A stretch of 8,590 bases of DNA, taken from assembly GCA_027066265.1 (NCBI GenBank), contig JAMOOB010000289.1:1-8590 (forward strand), read 5' to 3'. Shown piece after piece: positions 1-5,261 of the stretch. Numbering within the stretch: position 1 is the stretch's first letter; each line of letters begins with the position of its first letter. The notes under the pieces were generated by a model, which was given only the letters and a program-made list of their open reading frames with translations, was not told where the DNA came from and searched no databases. Source of the DNA: Desulfurococcales archaeon (lineage in GTDB: Archaea; Thermoproteota; Thermoprotei_A; Sulfolobales; Ignisphaeraceae). Both the position numbers and the translations under genes were made by a program.

Positions 1-350
1 ACGTTACCCATACAAGTATTGAGACGTGGATAGACGTAGGAGAAACTGTGTATGCAAACATAGTTTCTCCTCACGACATCATCATTAGTTCGCAGAGCAT
101 AGCAATAGCGAACCAGGTTGGTATGCGCTACCAGTACCTGTTCTCGTTCGTGAAGGTCTCGTCCGCATACTCATTAGTGGTTACAACCACTACCGCAACG
201 TCTACTAAAACAGTTTTGAAGGACACGATGGAATCTTTGCGCGAAACAACGATTACTGGCATTGCGTTGATGGTTATGAGCATTCTCATAGTTGCCGCAA
301 TATATCCGTTGATTAGGGTTACTTCCAAGGTAGGCGAACTAGGATCGTAA
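1..350 (+). CDS. C-terminal part of a membrane-anchored surface protein (5' end outside window)
   Basis: The frame is open from the first bases of the window to TAA at 348-350, so this is the 3' end of a longer gene; the GTG at 48 is not a convincing start because reading continues upstream without a stop. The visible 115 residues form a beta-rich, polar stretch, then a Thr-rich segment (VTTTTATSTKT, about 60-70), a short charged helix, and one hydrophobic segment (about 83-104) followed by a short tail with Arg and Lys. This is the arrangement of a protein exposed outside the cell or virion and held by a C-terminal anchor. Known: spindle-shaped archaeal viruses carry a large fibre/attachment protein of this general kind near the capsid genes. 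Inferred: this could be its equivalent, but no homology is visible. It ends 3 bases before the convergent minus-strand gene. Confidence 0.7.
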   Translation, partial: VTHTSIETWIDVGETVYANIVSPHDIIISSQSIAIANQVGMRYQYLFSFVKVSSAYSLVVTTTTATSTKTVLKDTMESLRETTITGIALMVMSILIVAAIYPLIRVTSKVGELGS

Positions 351-353
351 CCG

Positions 354-1019
354 TTAAACGAGAACGTACCGCTTTATACGCTCCCTTAATCCTTCCAGCA
401 TAAACGTGAAGAATCCGGCATCCCTAAGCTTCTGGTCTATCCTGTACAACTCTTCTGCGACCTTGTCGAAACTCTCCCTATACGTCTTTACCAATTCGTA
501 GGGGCTTTGCTCCACGTATCCGAAACTCTTGAGTATCTCCTTGGCTCGCGGATGCGCCGTAACCGCTTTGATTCTGTAATACCCCACACCCTCTTCGATA
601 ATCTTGAAGCTGACGCACTTCCTGGGTTTCAGTGGATACTCGAAGAGTACAGCAATAGGTTCACCGTGTTCGTACGGAGATACTCCGATACCGATGTACG
701 CGAGCCACTTATCCATTAGCTCCGGGCTCCAGATCTCAACTACGTAATTTACTCCAGGAGCGTAGCGTATCAATGTTTCCGCCGGATAGCCATAGTACGA
801 CCAACGGTGCTCGACCCACCAATGATCAGGATCGAAAGTCGTTCCAAGCCTCACGTCTCTGGCCACGGATCGCAACAACGCTATCATTTCCTCTGCCTTA
901 ACCACCTTACCTTCCAAGCTCTTCATAATTTCTCTAATCGTTTTGTCCGGCGCCCATACCTTCAGCACTAGGCATGGATATCCCCAGTTGAGTAATCGGG
1001 GTATGAGGTGGCTAGGCAT
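354..1019 (-). CDS. hypothetical soluble protein, 221 aa
   Basis: Not recognised. ATG at 1019 is preceded by a strong Shine-Dalgarno GGGAGG (plus positions 1026-1031), which supports this start. The protein is soluble with no signal peptide or membrane segment. Residues 55-135 are rich in Trp, Tyr and His (for example DPDHWWVEHRW at 63-73) and look like a mixed alpha/beta core; residues 155-215 are helical and charged (RESFDKVAEELYRIDQKLRD), possibly a coiled coil. Its start overlaps the 3' end of the upstream minus-strand gene by 8 bases (ATGCCTAG), so the two are probably translated together. It ends 3 bases from the stop of the convergent gene at the left edge. It could be a virion or host-takeover protein; there is no basis to choose. 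Confidence 0.8.
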   Translation of the reverse strand: MPSHLIPRLLNWGYPCLVLKVWAPDKTIREIMKSLEGKVVKAEEMIALLRSVARDVRLGTTFDPDHWWVEHRWSYYGYPAETLIRYAPGVNYVVEIWSPELMDKWLAYIGIGVSPYEHGEPIAVLFEYPLKPRKCVSFKIIEEGVGYYRIKAVTAHPRAKEILKSFGYVEQSPYELVKTYRESFDKVAEELYRIDQKLRDAGFFTFMLEGLRERIKRYVLV

Positions 1020-1227
1020 AGTTCGCCTCCCTTATCCTACCGAACTTATCACGATATATAATTACTTTCCTTTGCGTATCGATCGAAATGATGTCCTCTC
1101 TCCTAATCGTTGTTCCATCTGGTAAACGAATAGCATCCTCCCTCAGATCTATCAGTATCCATGCATCGGGGCTCCTCCTCGTCCGTAGCAATATCTTATC
1201 CACTGCTTTTTGCAACAAACCTAACAT
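1012..1227 (-). CDS. hypothetical small beta-rich protein, 71 aa (or 95 aa from GTG 1299)
   Basis: Not recognised. A short N-terminal helix (LLQKAVDKILL) is followed by beta strands with tight turns: WILIDLRED, IRLPDGTTIRREDI, KVIIYRDKFGRI. This resembles a small SH3- or PRC-barrel-like fold, which is inference only. Two starts are possible. ATG at 1227 is preceded by GGGGATC, close to the archaeal consensus GGTGATC. GTG at 1299 would add 24 residues (ending VPVPRTGIS) but lacks a Shine-Dalgarno and would lie on top of the TATA box of the divergent gene at 1331. I prefer 1227. The same AT-rich box read on the minus strand (GGATATAAAG) could serve as its promoter. It overlaps the next minus-strand gene by 8 bases, so they form a two-gene unit. 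Confidence 0.6.
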   Translation of the reverse strand: MLGLLQKAVDKILLRTRRSPDAWILIDLREDAIRLPDGTTIRREDIISIDTQRKVIIYRDKFGRIREANYA

Positions 1228-1282
1228 ACTGATCCCCGTCCTCGGTACTGGAACGAAGATTATTTCCTCTACGCTTACGTCG

Positions 1283-1294
1283 AAAACTTTATAT
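1283..1294 (+). promoter_or_regulatory. strong archaeal promoter (BRE/TATA) for the gene at 1331
   Basis: AAAACTTTATAT begins 48 bases before the ATG at 1331, with the purine-rich CGAAAA just upstream acting as a BRE-like element. Transcription would be expected to start near 1316, leaving a short leader that holds the Shine-Dalgarno GGTGAGG. The same 12-base core recurs at 2470 before the capsid-like gene. Confidence 0.75.
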
Positions 1295-1330
1295 CCCACG
1301 AGACCAGAGGATGATCACGGTGAGGTGCAC

Positions 1331-1621
1331 ATGCCTAGGACCGGACTCCTAACAGAACTAGCAGAAAAGTATGGAAAGTCCATAGGCGAGATAAAGAGCA
1401 TACTGATGAGAACCGCCATCGAAGCTGCCAAGGAGCTATACCGAAAGCTGTACGGTGCAGACGTTAAGGAAGTAAAGCACGACTTCGACCGTTGGAGGAA
1501 GTGCGTAGGTGCTGCTGTTAGGGCAATGTGGAGAATTGTGCATGCCAAGAAAGACATTCCAACTGTCGAAGAGATCGTCAACGAAGCTCTCAAGGAGTTC
1601 GGAGTTACTGTTACTGCCTAA
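1331..1621 (+). CDS. small basic helical protein, candidate virion or DNA-binding protein, 96 aa
   Basis: Function not recognised. ATG at 1331 follows GGTGAGG and a well-placed TATA box at 1283, so the longer frame reaching upstream is not translated. The protein is almost entirely alpha-helical: an N-terminal helix-turn-helix-like stretch (LTELAEKYGKSIGEIKSIL, 7-25), a long helix (26-41), a basic helix (HDFDRWRKCVGAAVRAMWRI, 50-69) and a C-terminal helix (TVEEIVNEALKEF, 78-90). Charge is positive in the middle. Its promoter and leader are nearly the same as those of the two-helix capsid-like protein at 2515, so the two are likely made together and in quantity. Inferred role: minor virion protein or DNA-packaging protein, comparable in position to small basic proteins of spindle-shaped viruses; homology is not visible. 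Confidence 0.8.
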   Translation: MPRTGLLTELAEKYGKSIGEIKSILMRTAIEAAKELYRKLYGADVKEVKHDFDRWRKCVGAAVRAMWRIVHAKKDIPTVEEIVNEALKEFGVTVTA

Positions 1622-1650
1622 ATAGGCTAGCCACGAGTTTTCGAACCAAT

Positions 1651-1667
1651 CTTCTTTTTAACATTTT
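1651..1667 (+). terminator. T-rich terminator after the gene at 1331
   Basis: Thirty bases after the stop codon lies CTTCTTTTTAACATTTT, two T-runs with no hairpin. Archaeal termination usually needs only such T-runs. It would separate the strongly promoted gene at 1331 from the membrane-protein genes that follow. Confidence 0.45.
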
Positions 1668-1715
1668 GAACTGAGCTTATCTCCTTCTTTGTGTTGTCTG
1701 ATCTAGGGGTAATGA

Positions 1716-2147
1716 ATGAAGCTTGAAGATATTGGAGAAAAAGCGTTTTCGTTCGCGTTTCTATACGCCTTGCTTTCATCTATCGTTACAATAGCGTTGG
1801 TATCGAGCGGCATACAGGTTCCATCAACGTTGCGAACAATGTATTTGCCAACAACGTTTTTCGCGAGCTACGTTGCCGATCTGCGAAGCAAGTTGCCAAC
1901 GGATTACATGCCTGCAGACGTATTCGTAACGATTGGTGCTACAACGGCGGTCGCAGCAATTGTTCAGTTCATCTTTTCGCTACTGTTTAGCTTCATTGCG
2001 TTGATAATGGTGTTCACAACGATAATCCCGCCTCAATGTAGCTTCTTAATACCTGTACTCTACTTCGTAGGGTCGTTCTTGCAAGGCATGGTATGGTACT
2101 ACGTATTCGTGAAGATTTTCAGCAAACTTAGAACCTGGATAATCTAG
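1716..2147 (+). CDS. hypothetical polytopic membrane protein, 143 aa
   Basis: Not recognised by family. ATG at 1716 is preceded by AGGGGT five bases upstream; the ATG at 1712 is closed by a stop after four codons. Hydrophobic segments lie at about 11-31, 68-103 (long enough for one tilted helix or a tight hairpin) and 108-133, with a polar stretch at 52-66 containing Arg and Lys. The C-terminus is short and basic (KIFSKLRTWII). Only a weak promoter (GCTTATCT near 1675) is visible. The stop TAG lies inside the Shine-Dalgarno of the next gene, so the two are coupled. Placed between two likely virion genes, it may be a minor envelope protein or act in membrane remodelling or virion release; this is inference. 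Confidence 0.8.
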   Translation: MKLEDIGEKAFSFAFLYALLSSIVTIALVSSGIQVPSTLRTMYLPTTFFASYVADLRSKLPTDYMPADVFVTIGATTAVAAIVQFIFSLLFSFIALIMVFTTIIPPQCSFLIPVLYFVGSFLQGMVWYYVFVKIFSKLRTWII

Positions 2148-2155
2148 GTGATTCC

Positions 2156-2449
2156 ATGAGTCTCGAATTCATTGAGGGAGAAATCGTTTCGAAGCTCAAG
2201 GTAAGAGTAGCATTACACATCATCGACGAAGTGGTTCCAAGATTGCTCGAGGACGGCGAACCGATATCTCGCAGAATGGCCCTAGCGTATTCGTGGCTAA
2301 GGTTCGTGTGCAAGATTATGAAGTGCCCTAGCGATCTTCCGCAAAACCCAAAGGAATGGAGCTTCGATACTCTCGAGAGAATAGCCGATGTACTACTTGA
2401 TTACGCAAGACATCTATTGAAGGACTACGTATCGCCGAACCCAACCTAG
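2156..2449 (+). CDS. hypothetical helical protein, 97 aa
   Basis: Not recognised. ATG at 2156 has an excellent Shine-Dalgarno AGGTGAT (2146-2152) that contains the stop of the preceding membrane-protein gene, so translation is coupled. The protein is soluble and mostly helical: helices at about 8-33 and 38-55, a Cys/Pro-containing turn (C52, C57, SDLPQNPKEWS), and a final helix (72-91). No signal peptide or membrane segment. It may work with the membrane protein encoded just upstream. It ends about 65 bases before the capsid-like gene, which has its own promoter. Confidence 0.8.
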   Translation: MSLEFIEGEIVSKLKVRVALHIIDEVVPRLLEDGEPISRRMALAYSWLRFVCKIMKCPSDLPQNPKEWSFDTLERIADVLLDYARHLLKDYVSPNPT

Positions 2450-2469
2450 ATCGTGGAGCTCTACCATAC

Positions 2470-2482
2470 AAAACTTTATATT
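2470..2482 (+). promoter_or_regulatory. strong archaeal promoter (BRE/TATA) for the capsid-like gene
   Basis: AAAACTTTATATT starts 45 bases before the ATG at 2515. The expected start of transcription is near 2503, just upstream of the Shine-Dalgarno GTGGTGAG (2503-2510). This position rules out the TTG at 2488 as start codon. The core matches the promoter at 1283 over 12 bases. Confidence 0.75.
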
Positions 2483-2514
2483 CTACGTTGCATCGATCAA
2501 ACGTGGTGAGTCAC

Positions 2515-2796
2515 ATGGCCGAAGCCAGACCAGTCAGCTATCGAGAAGTGAGGGAGGGCCTAAGAAACGTAATACTAGTGGTAGGAGTTCTCATGGGTGC
2601 AACGATCCTGGCAGGTACAGCAATATATGTCCTCCACGAATTCAACAAGAGTACTGGAAACATAATCACCGGCGATGTTAACCTACTCGGAAGAGCCCTA
2701 CCATTCCTCAGCATTGTGGGTATTATCGCTGGTGTAGCAGTATTGCTAGGCATGCTATGGCCAGTAATCCACGGTATGATCGGTAGCAGGGAGTAA
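2515..2796 (+). CDS. candidate major capsid protein of a spindle-shaped archaeal virus, 93 aa
   Basis: Starts at ATG 2515, five bases after GGTGAG; the promoter at 2470 excludes the upstream TTG. It has a short charged N-terminal helix (1-17), a hydrophobic helix (18-40), a polar loop (41-58) with one N-glycosylation sequon NKS (44-46), a second hydrophobic helix (62-87) and a short charged tail (SRE). Known: capsid proteins of Fuselloviridae and related spindle-shaped viruses are small proteins made of two hydrophobic helices joined by a short loop, and SSV1 VP1 is glycosylated. The part NLLGRALPFLSIVGIIAG has the same pattern as the second-helix entrance of VP1-type proteins. The strong, separate promoter and small size fit a highly expressed virion protein. 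Alternatives are a holin-like or other small membrane protein. The call is inference from architecture. Confidence 0.6.
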   Translation: MAEARPVSYREVREGLRNVILVVGVLMGATILAGTAIYVLHEFNKSTGNIITGDVNLLGRALPFLSIVGIIAGVAVLLGMLWPVIHGMIGSRE

Positions 2797-2809
2797 AGAA
2801 GTATAGAAC

Positions 2810-3022
2810 TTATCGAACTTCGACTTCAAACAAATTATTTTTCCTTTTCACAATTATCTTCTTGCCGCTCACGCACGTATACCTAATCTCGTCGTACCTT
2901 TGCGAAAACATCCTCAGAACCGCATCCACTATCCTCTCGAAGTCCCGATCTGTGCACCCTGCTTCGTCGGCGACTATCATTAGGTCTATCATTGCTTCTT
3001 CGAAGCTCTTCGAGCCTTTCAC
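2810..3022 (-). CDS. hypothetical protein, downstream part of a probably frame-shifted gene, 70 aa
   Basis: Not recognised. The sequence looks like genuine protein: an amphipathic helix (FEEAMIDLMIVADEAG, 8-22), a second helix (DRDFERIVDAVLRMFSQRYD, 25-44) and a C-terminal beta hairpin (YTCVSGKKIIVKRKNNLFEV). GTG at 3022 has GGTGAT four bases upstream, so it could be a separate gene. However, 140 bases of it overlap, in another frame, the tail of the minus-strand gene at 3284, and that tail looks non-coding there. I therefore think this is the C-terminal half of one protein whose frame changes near 2995-3015. Under that reading the joined product would be about 156 residues. Confidence 0.6.
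   Translation of the reverse strand: MKGSKSFEEAMIDLMIVADEAGCTDRDFERIVDAVLRMFSQRYDEIRYTCVSGKKIIVKRKNNLFEVEVR
2838..2848 (+). terminator. possible terminator after the capsid-like gene
   Basis: TTTTTCCTTTT lies about 42 bases after the TAA of the capsid-like gene, inside the 3' end of the opposite-strand gene. A T-run of this kind can stop archaeal transcription; no hairpin is visible. Confidence 0.35.
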
Positions 3023-3284
3023 ATATATCACCGAGCGTCTTAATGTTTGCGAAACTTATATCGATTCCATAGCTTCGTCGAAACTTCAATCCAAGCGATT
3101 TATATAGGCACACATCGTCGTCACATTCCAGAACCGAGAGAAGCGTTTTATAGTGCTCTGGATATTTTCGCGACAATGCATTAACTATCTTCCTTATCTT
3201 TAACCTTCGCCCGTTCGAAACTATAACACTTTTCATCTTTTCATCGTTGCAGAGAACGAGTAGTATTTCTAGCACTGTATCCAT
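2883..3284 (-). CDS. hypothetical helical protein with an apparent +1 frame change near its 3' end
   Basis: Not recognised. ATG at 3284 follows GGTGA with good spacing; GTG at 3293 is a weaker alternative. A minus-strand promoter is visible upstream (3325-3339). Residues 1-93 look like a normal helical protein with four Cys (C12, C54, C59, C88). From about residue 95 to the stop the sequence becomes Arg/Ser/Asp-rich and low in hydrophobics (RRSNDRPNDSRRRSRVHRSG), as expected for reading in a wrong frame, while the +1 frame continues as convincing protein down to 2810. Either a one-base change broke the gene, the assembly has an indel here, or the shift is programmed. It lies between the capsid-like gene (convergent) and a divergent neighbour at 3347. 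Confidence 0.6.
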   Translation of the reverse strand: MDTVLEILLVLCNDEKMKSVIVSNGRRLKIRKIVNALSRKYPEHYKTLLSVLECDDDVCLYKSLGLKFRRSYGIDISFANIKTLGDICERLEELRRSNDRPNDSRRRSRVHRSGLREDSGCGSEDVFAKVRRD

Positions 3285-3324
3285 CACATTCACCGCTCCA
3301 GAGAACGCTTATCTTGTTCGAGTT

Positions 3325-3339
3325 GATATACGTTTTTCG
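3325..3339 (-). promoter_or_regulatory. minus-strand promoter for the gene at 3284
   Basis: On the minus strand the stretch reads CGAAAAACGTATATC: a BRE-like CGAAAA followed by a TATA-like GTATATC. It lies about 45 bases before the ATG at 3284, giving a leader of about 20 bases that contains GGTGA. A weaker plus-strand box (GCTTATCTT, 3307-3315) could serve the divergent gene at 3347. Confidence 0.5.
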
Positions 3340-3346
3340 TGGGATC

Positions 3347-3775
3347 ATGGAGCTTCACGACTTGCTTCCCAGATGGTTAGCCGATAGGATAGCGGCGTTG
3401 ACCGGCGTCAACAATGCTATCGATGCATTAGAGAGACTTTGCTCGATGAATTGCGTAGAGCTTGCATTGACACTTACTCAAGCAATGCTCAACATTTCAC
3501 GTGAGGGAATGGATGTTGCCCCCATAAACGCGAAAGTAATAGCATGTTATGTAATAAGAGAAGATAAGGTTGTCTACATAATCTTCATTCTTGAGAACGA
3601 CCTCGTATGTATTACTTTCCAGGAGTTCGAACAAGAATCTTACGAGGAAGAAACAATGCACGTTAGAAAGTGGTATACTATTCGTCCATGTACAAAGAAA
3701 GAGTATGAAGTCGTTTCTATGATTCTCGAAGTAAAAACTGATCAGAACGTCGAAGTAAAGATACCGCTACCGTGA
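3347..3775 (+). CDS. hypothetical protein, 142 aa
   Basis: Not recognised. ATG at 3347 is preferred over TTG at 3314 because the only plausible TATA box (3307-3315) would start transcription near 3336; the GGGATC next to the ATG is too close to be a good ribosome site, so the mRNA may be nearly leaderless. The N-terminal half is helical (LLPRWLADRIAAL; AIDALERLCSMNCVELALTL). The C-terminal half is a beta sheet (KVIACYVI, KVVYIIFILE, DLVCITFQEF) followed by an acidic segment (EQESYEEE, 96-103) and further strands. No membrane segment or signal peptide. Its 3' end overlaps the convergent glycoprotein gene by 9 bases. Confidence 0.75.
   Translation: MELHDLLPRWLADRIAALTGVNNAIDALERLCSMNCVELALTLTQAMLNISREGMDVAPINAKVIACYVIREDKVVYIIFILENDLVCITFQEFEQESYEEETMHVRKWYTIRPCTKKEYEVVSMILEVKTDQNVEVKIPLP
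3733..3737 (-). terminator. possible minus-strand terminator after the glycoprotein gene
   Basis: Read on the minus strand this is a T5 run (CAGTTTTTACTTC context) about 30 bases past the stop of the minus-strand gene, inside the coding region of its convergent neighbour. Weak evidence; there is no hairpin. Confidence 0.25.
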
Positions 3776-4459
3776 TGCGAAGAACAGCAATATCAACCCC
3801 AAAACTATTCCTAATGTAAACAGTATGTATGCGTACGGCGGTACGAATCCTAGATACGGAATCAGCACTATTGCTACGCTAAAACATATAAGCCCCAAAC
3901 CTATGGATTTCATGCTTCCTCTCCCCGCTAAACCTATCAATAACCCTATTGGTATGAGGTACTTCAACCACGATAGGTACCCCTTTAACATTGTTACGAA
4001 CTCGTACTTCGGTATTTCATCTCTTGCAAGAAGCTCCCCCGTTTCGTTATCGTAGATCTCGTAGATGATTTTGCTGAACCCAGTAACGTTTATATCGTGG
4101 TAACCATTGCATAGCCCCTCAATACTACACATCTTTGTCAGGTTCGTGAAGTGTATCTTCTCTACGAGTACGGTATCGTTGTATATGTAGATCGAGACCT
4201 TCTTACATTCGTTTGTATAGTTGTACATATAGATACATACGTATACGAGTCGCAAGATGTTGACATCGATGTAACCTATGCGTATGCGAGTATGCGTAAA
4301 GTTGTAAATCTTAACTTCGTGAAACCTAACGAAAACCGCCGTGGTGTTCGTGACCGTGATCTCGATACTCTGAGCCTCGACTGCAGGAATTATTATTTGT
4401 AGCACTAGCAATGCATACCATAAACATATGGGTGCGAGCAACGCTATCCTTTTGTTCAT
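3767..4459 (-). CDS. secreted-domain membrane glycoprotein with seven N-glycosylation sequons, 230 aa
   Basis: ATG at 4459 follows GAGGTGA, an excellent ribosome site, and a TATA-like box (4491-4500). Residues 1-29 form a signal peptide (MNKR, hydrophobic core, cleavage expected after AVEA). Residues 30-157 are a beta-rich domain with seven NxT sequons at N38, N53, N80, N94, N106, N124 and N138 and four Cys (75, 85, 111, 117) able to form two disulfides. Three hydrophobic segments follow: about 164-179, 184-204 and 208-227. The sequon-rich domain would face the cell exterior or virion surface. Known: archaeal viral structural proteins are often N-glycosylated. Inferred: an envelope or attachment glycoprotein, or a host-surface protein for superinfection exclusion. 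No family recognised. It is divergent from the operon at 4519. Confidence 0.85.
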   Translation of the reverse strand: MNKRIALLAPICLWYALLVLQIIIPAVEAQSIEITVTNTTAVFVRFHEVKIYNFTHTRIRIGYIDVNILRLVYVCIYMYNYTNECKKVSIYIYNDTVLVEKIHFTNLTKMCSIEGLCNGYHDINVTGFSKIIYEIYDNETGELLARDEIPKYEFVTMLKGYLSWLKYLIPIGLLIGLAGRGSMKSIGLGLICFSVAIVLIPYLGFVPPYAYILFTLGIVLGLILLFFASR

Positions 4460-4473
4460 TCACCTCACCGCAC

Positions 4474-4500
4474 GAATATATTCCTCGCAAGCAAATATGT
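4474..4500. promoter_or_regulatory. divergent promoter pair between the glycoprotein gene and the 4519 operon
   Basis: Two AT boxes lie 10 bases apart. GAATATATTCC (4474-4484) faces right and would start transcription near 4506, with GGTGGAG and GTG 4519 just after. ACATATTTGC, read on the minus strand (4491-4500), faces left and would start near 4470, with GAGGTGA and the ATG at 4459. The boxes are so close that the two promoters probably compete for TBP/TFB. GAATATATTC is itself a 10-base palindrome. Confidence 0.5.
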
Positions 4501-4518
4501 TCATCCACGGTGGAGAAC

Positions 4519-5256
4519 GTGGATATATCTAAGATATTCTACATCCCGACCGATATCCTGACGAACCCCGCGATTCTCATAGGAATTACCGCTATATTGA
4601 TAGGAGCAATCAGCGTTCCCATGGCAATAAGGCGGATGCGCAAACGGAAAGAACCAGCAGATTTGTATGCTATAGTAATCGATAAACAACACCGCAAGAT
4701 AACTAAAATACCGTTCATAAAGCTCGCCGACAGAATTTACGCTGCATTGAAGGAAGGGCCACTATTCCTATACATGCCAGGAAGAATACATAGCTATACG
4801 TGTTGGTTCAACGAAAAGGTTCCATGCGTTATGGGATATAAGCGCGGTTACCTGGTTCTGCCGTTCGATCCAATGTTTGCTCAAGCAGTACACGCGTTAA
4901 TGAATGTCGAAGAGCTTGCAGAGATTCCGCGGGACGACATCTCGAAGATGATATCGTATATCTACGGATTGCAAGAGAAGCTGATTGGGCACATAAAGAT
5001 ATCGCCGAAGTTCAGCATCGCCATAGCTTTCGATCTAGAAAGATTGCTAACCGAGTACTTCGATAAGGTTGCTGACGATGCCAGCGAAGCGATTCAGCAC
5101 TTCTTTGCCATGAGTAGGAACTACCAGACGTTCCAGAAGTACGTAGAGAGCGTAACGAGAGTAATGGAGGCGAAGTACGTGTGGATGAGGTACCTCATAC
5201 CGCTACTGATAGCGTTCGGAATAATGTGGATCATGATAGGCGCGTTCATGAGGTGA
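4519..5256 (+). CDS. two-TM membrane protein with large internal domain, 245 aa
   Basis: Not recognised. The frame is open further upstream, but GTG 4519 has GGTGGAG (4509-4515) and fits the promoter at 4474; GTG 4510 is an alternative. A hydrophobic helix at 18-37 is followed by RRMRKRK (38-44), so the N-terminus is outside and the domain at 45-220 is inside the cell or virion. That domain is mixed alpha/beta with C95 and C103 and a long helical part (171-218). A second hydrophobic helix (222-244) ends the protein. A cytoplasmic domain held at both ends to the membrane suggests a scaffold or assembly protein. First gene of a five-gene operon that includes the ATPase; its stop sits inside the next gene's ribosome site. 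Confidence 0.8.
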   Translation: MDISKIFYIPTDILTNPAILIGITAILIGAISVPMAIRRMRKRKEPADLYAIVIDKQHRKITKIPFIKLADRIYAALKEGPLFLYMPGRIHSYTCWFNEKVPCVMGYKRGYLVLPFDPMFAQAVHALMNVEELAEIPRDDISKMISYIYGLQEKLIGHIKISPKFSIAIAFDLERLLTEYFDKVADDASEAIQHFFAMSRNYQTFQKYVESVTRVMEAKYVWMRYLIPLLIAFGIMWIMIGAFMR

Positions 5257-5261
5257 CGAAG

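Noticed and set aside
1088..1330. Upstream extension of the gene at 1331 by 81 residues on the plus strand.
   Set aside because: It runs antisense to the minus-strand gene and across the promoter at 1283; ATG 1331 has the correct ribosome site.
2488..2514. TTG start nine codons upstream of the capsid-like gene.
   Set aside because: It lies upstream of the expected transcription start set by the TATA box at 2470, and GGTGAG directly precedes ATG 2515.
4151..4402. Plus-strand ORF opposite the glycoprotein domain.
   Set aside because: Antisense shadow; the minus strand has the signal peptide, sequons and ribosome site.
4411..4518. Long N-terminal extension of the two-TM protein.
   Set aside because: It overlaps the opposite-strand signal-peptide region and the divergent promoters; GTG 4519 has GGTGGAG.
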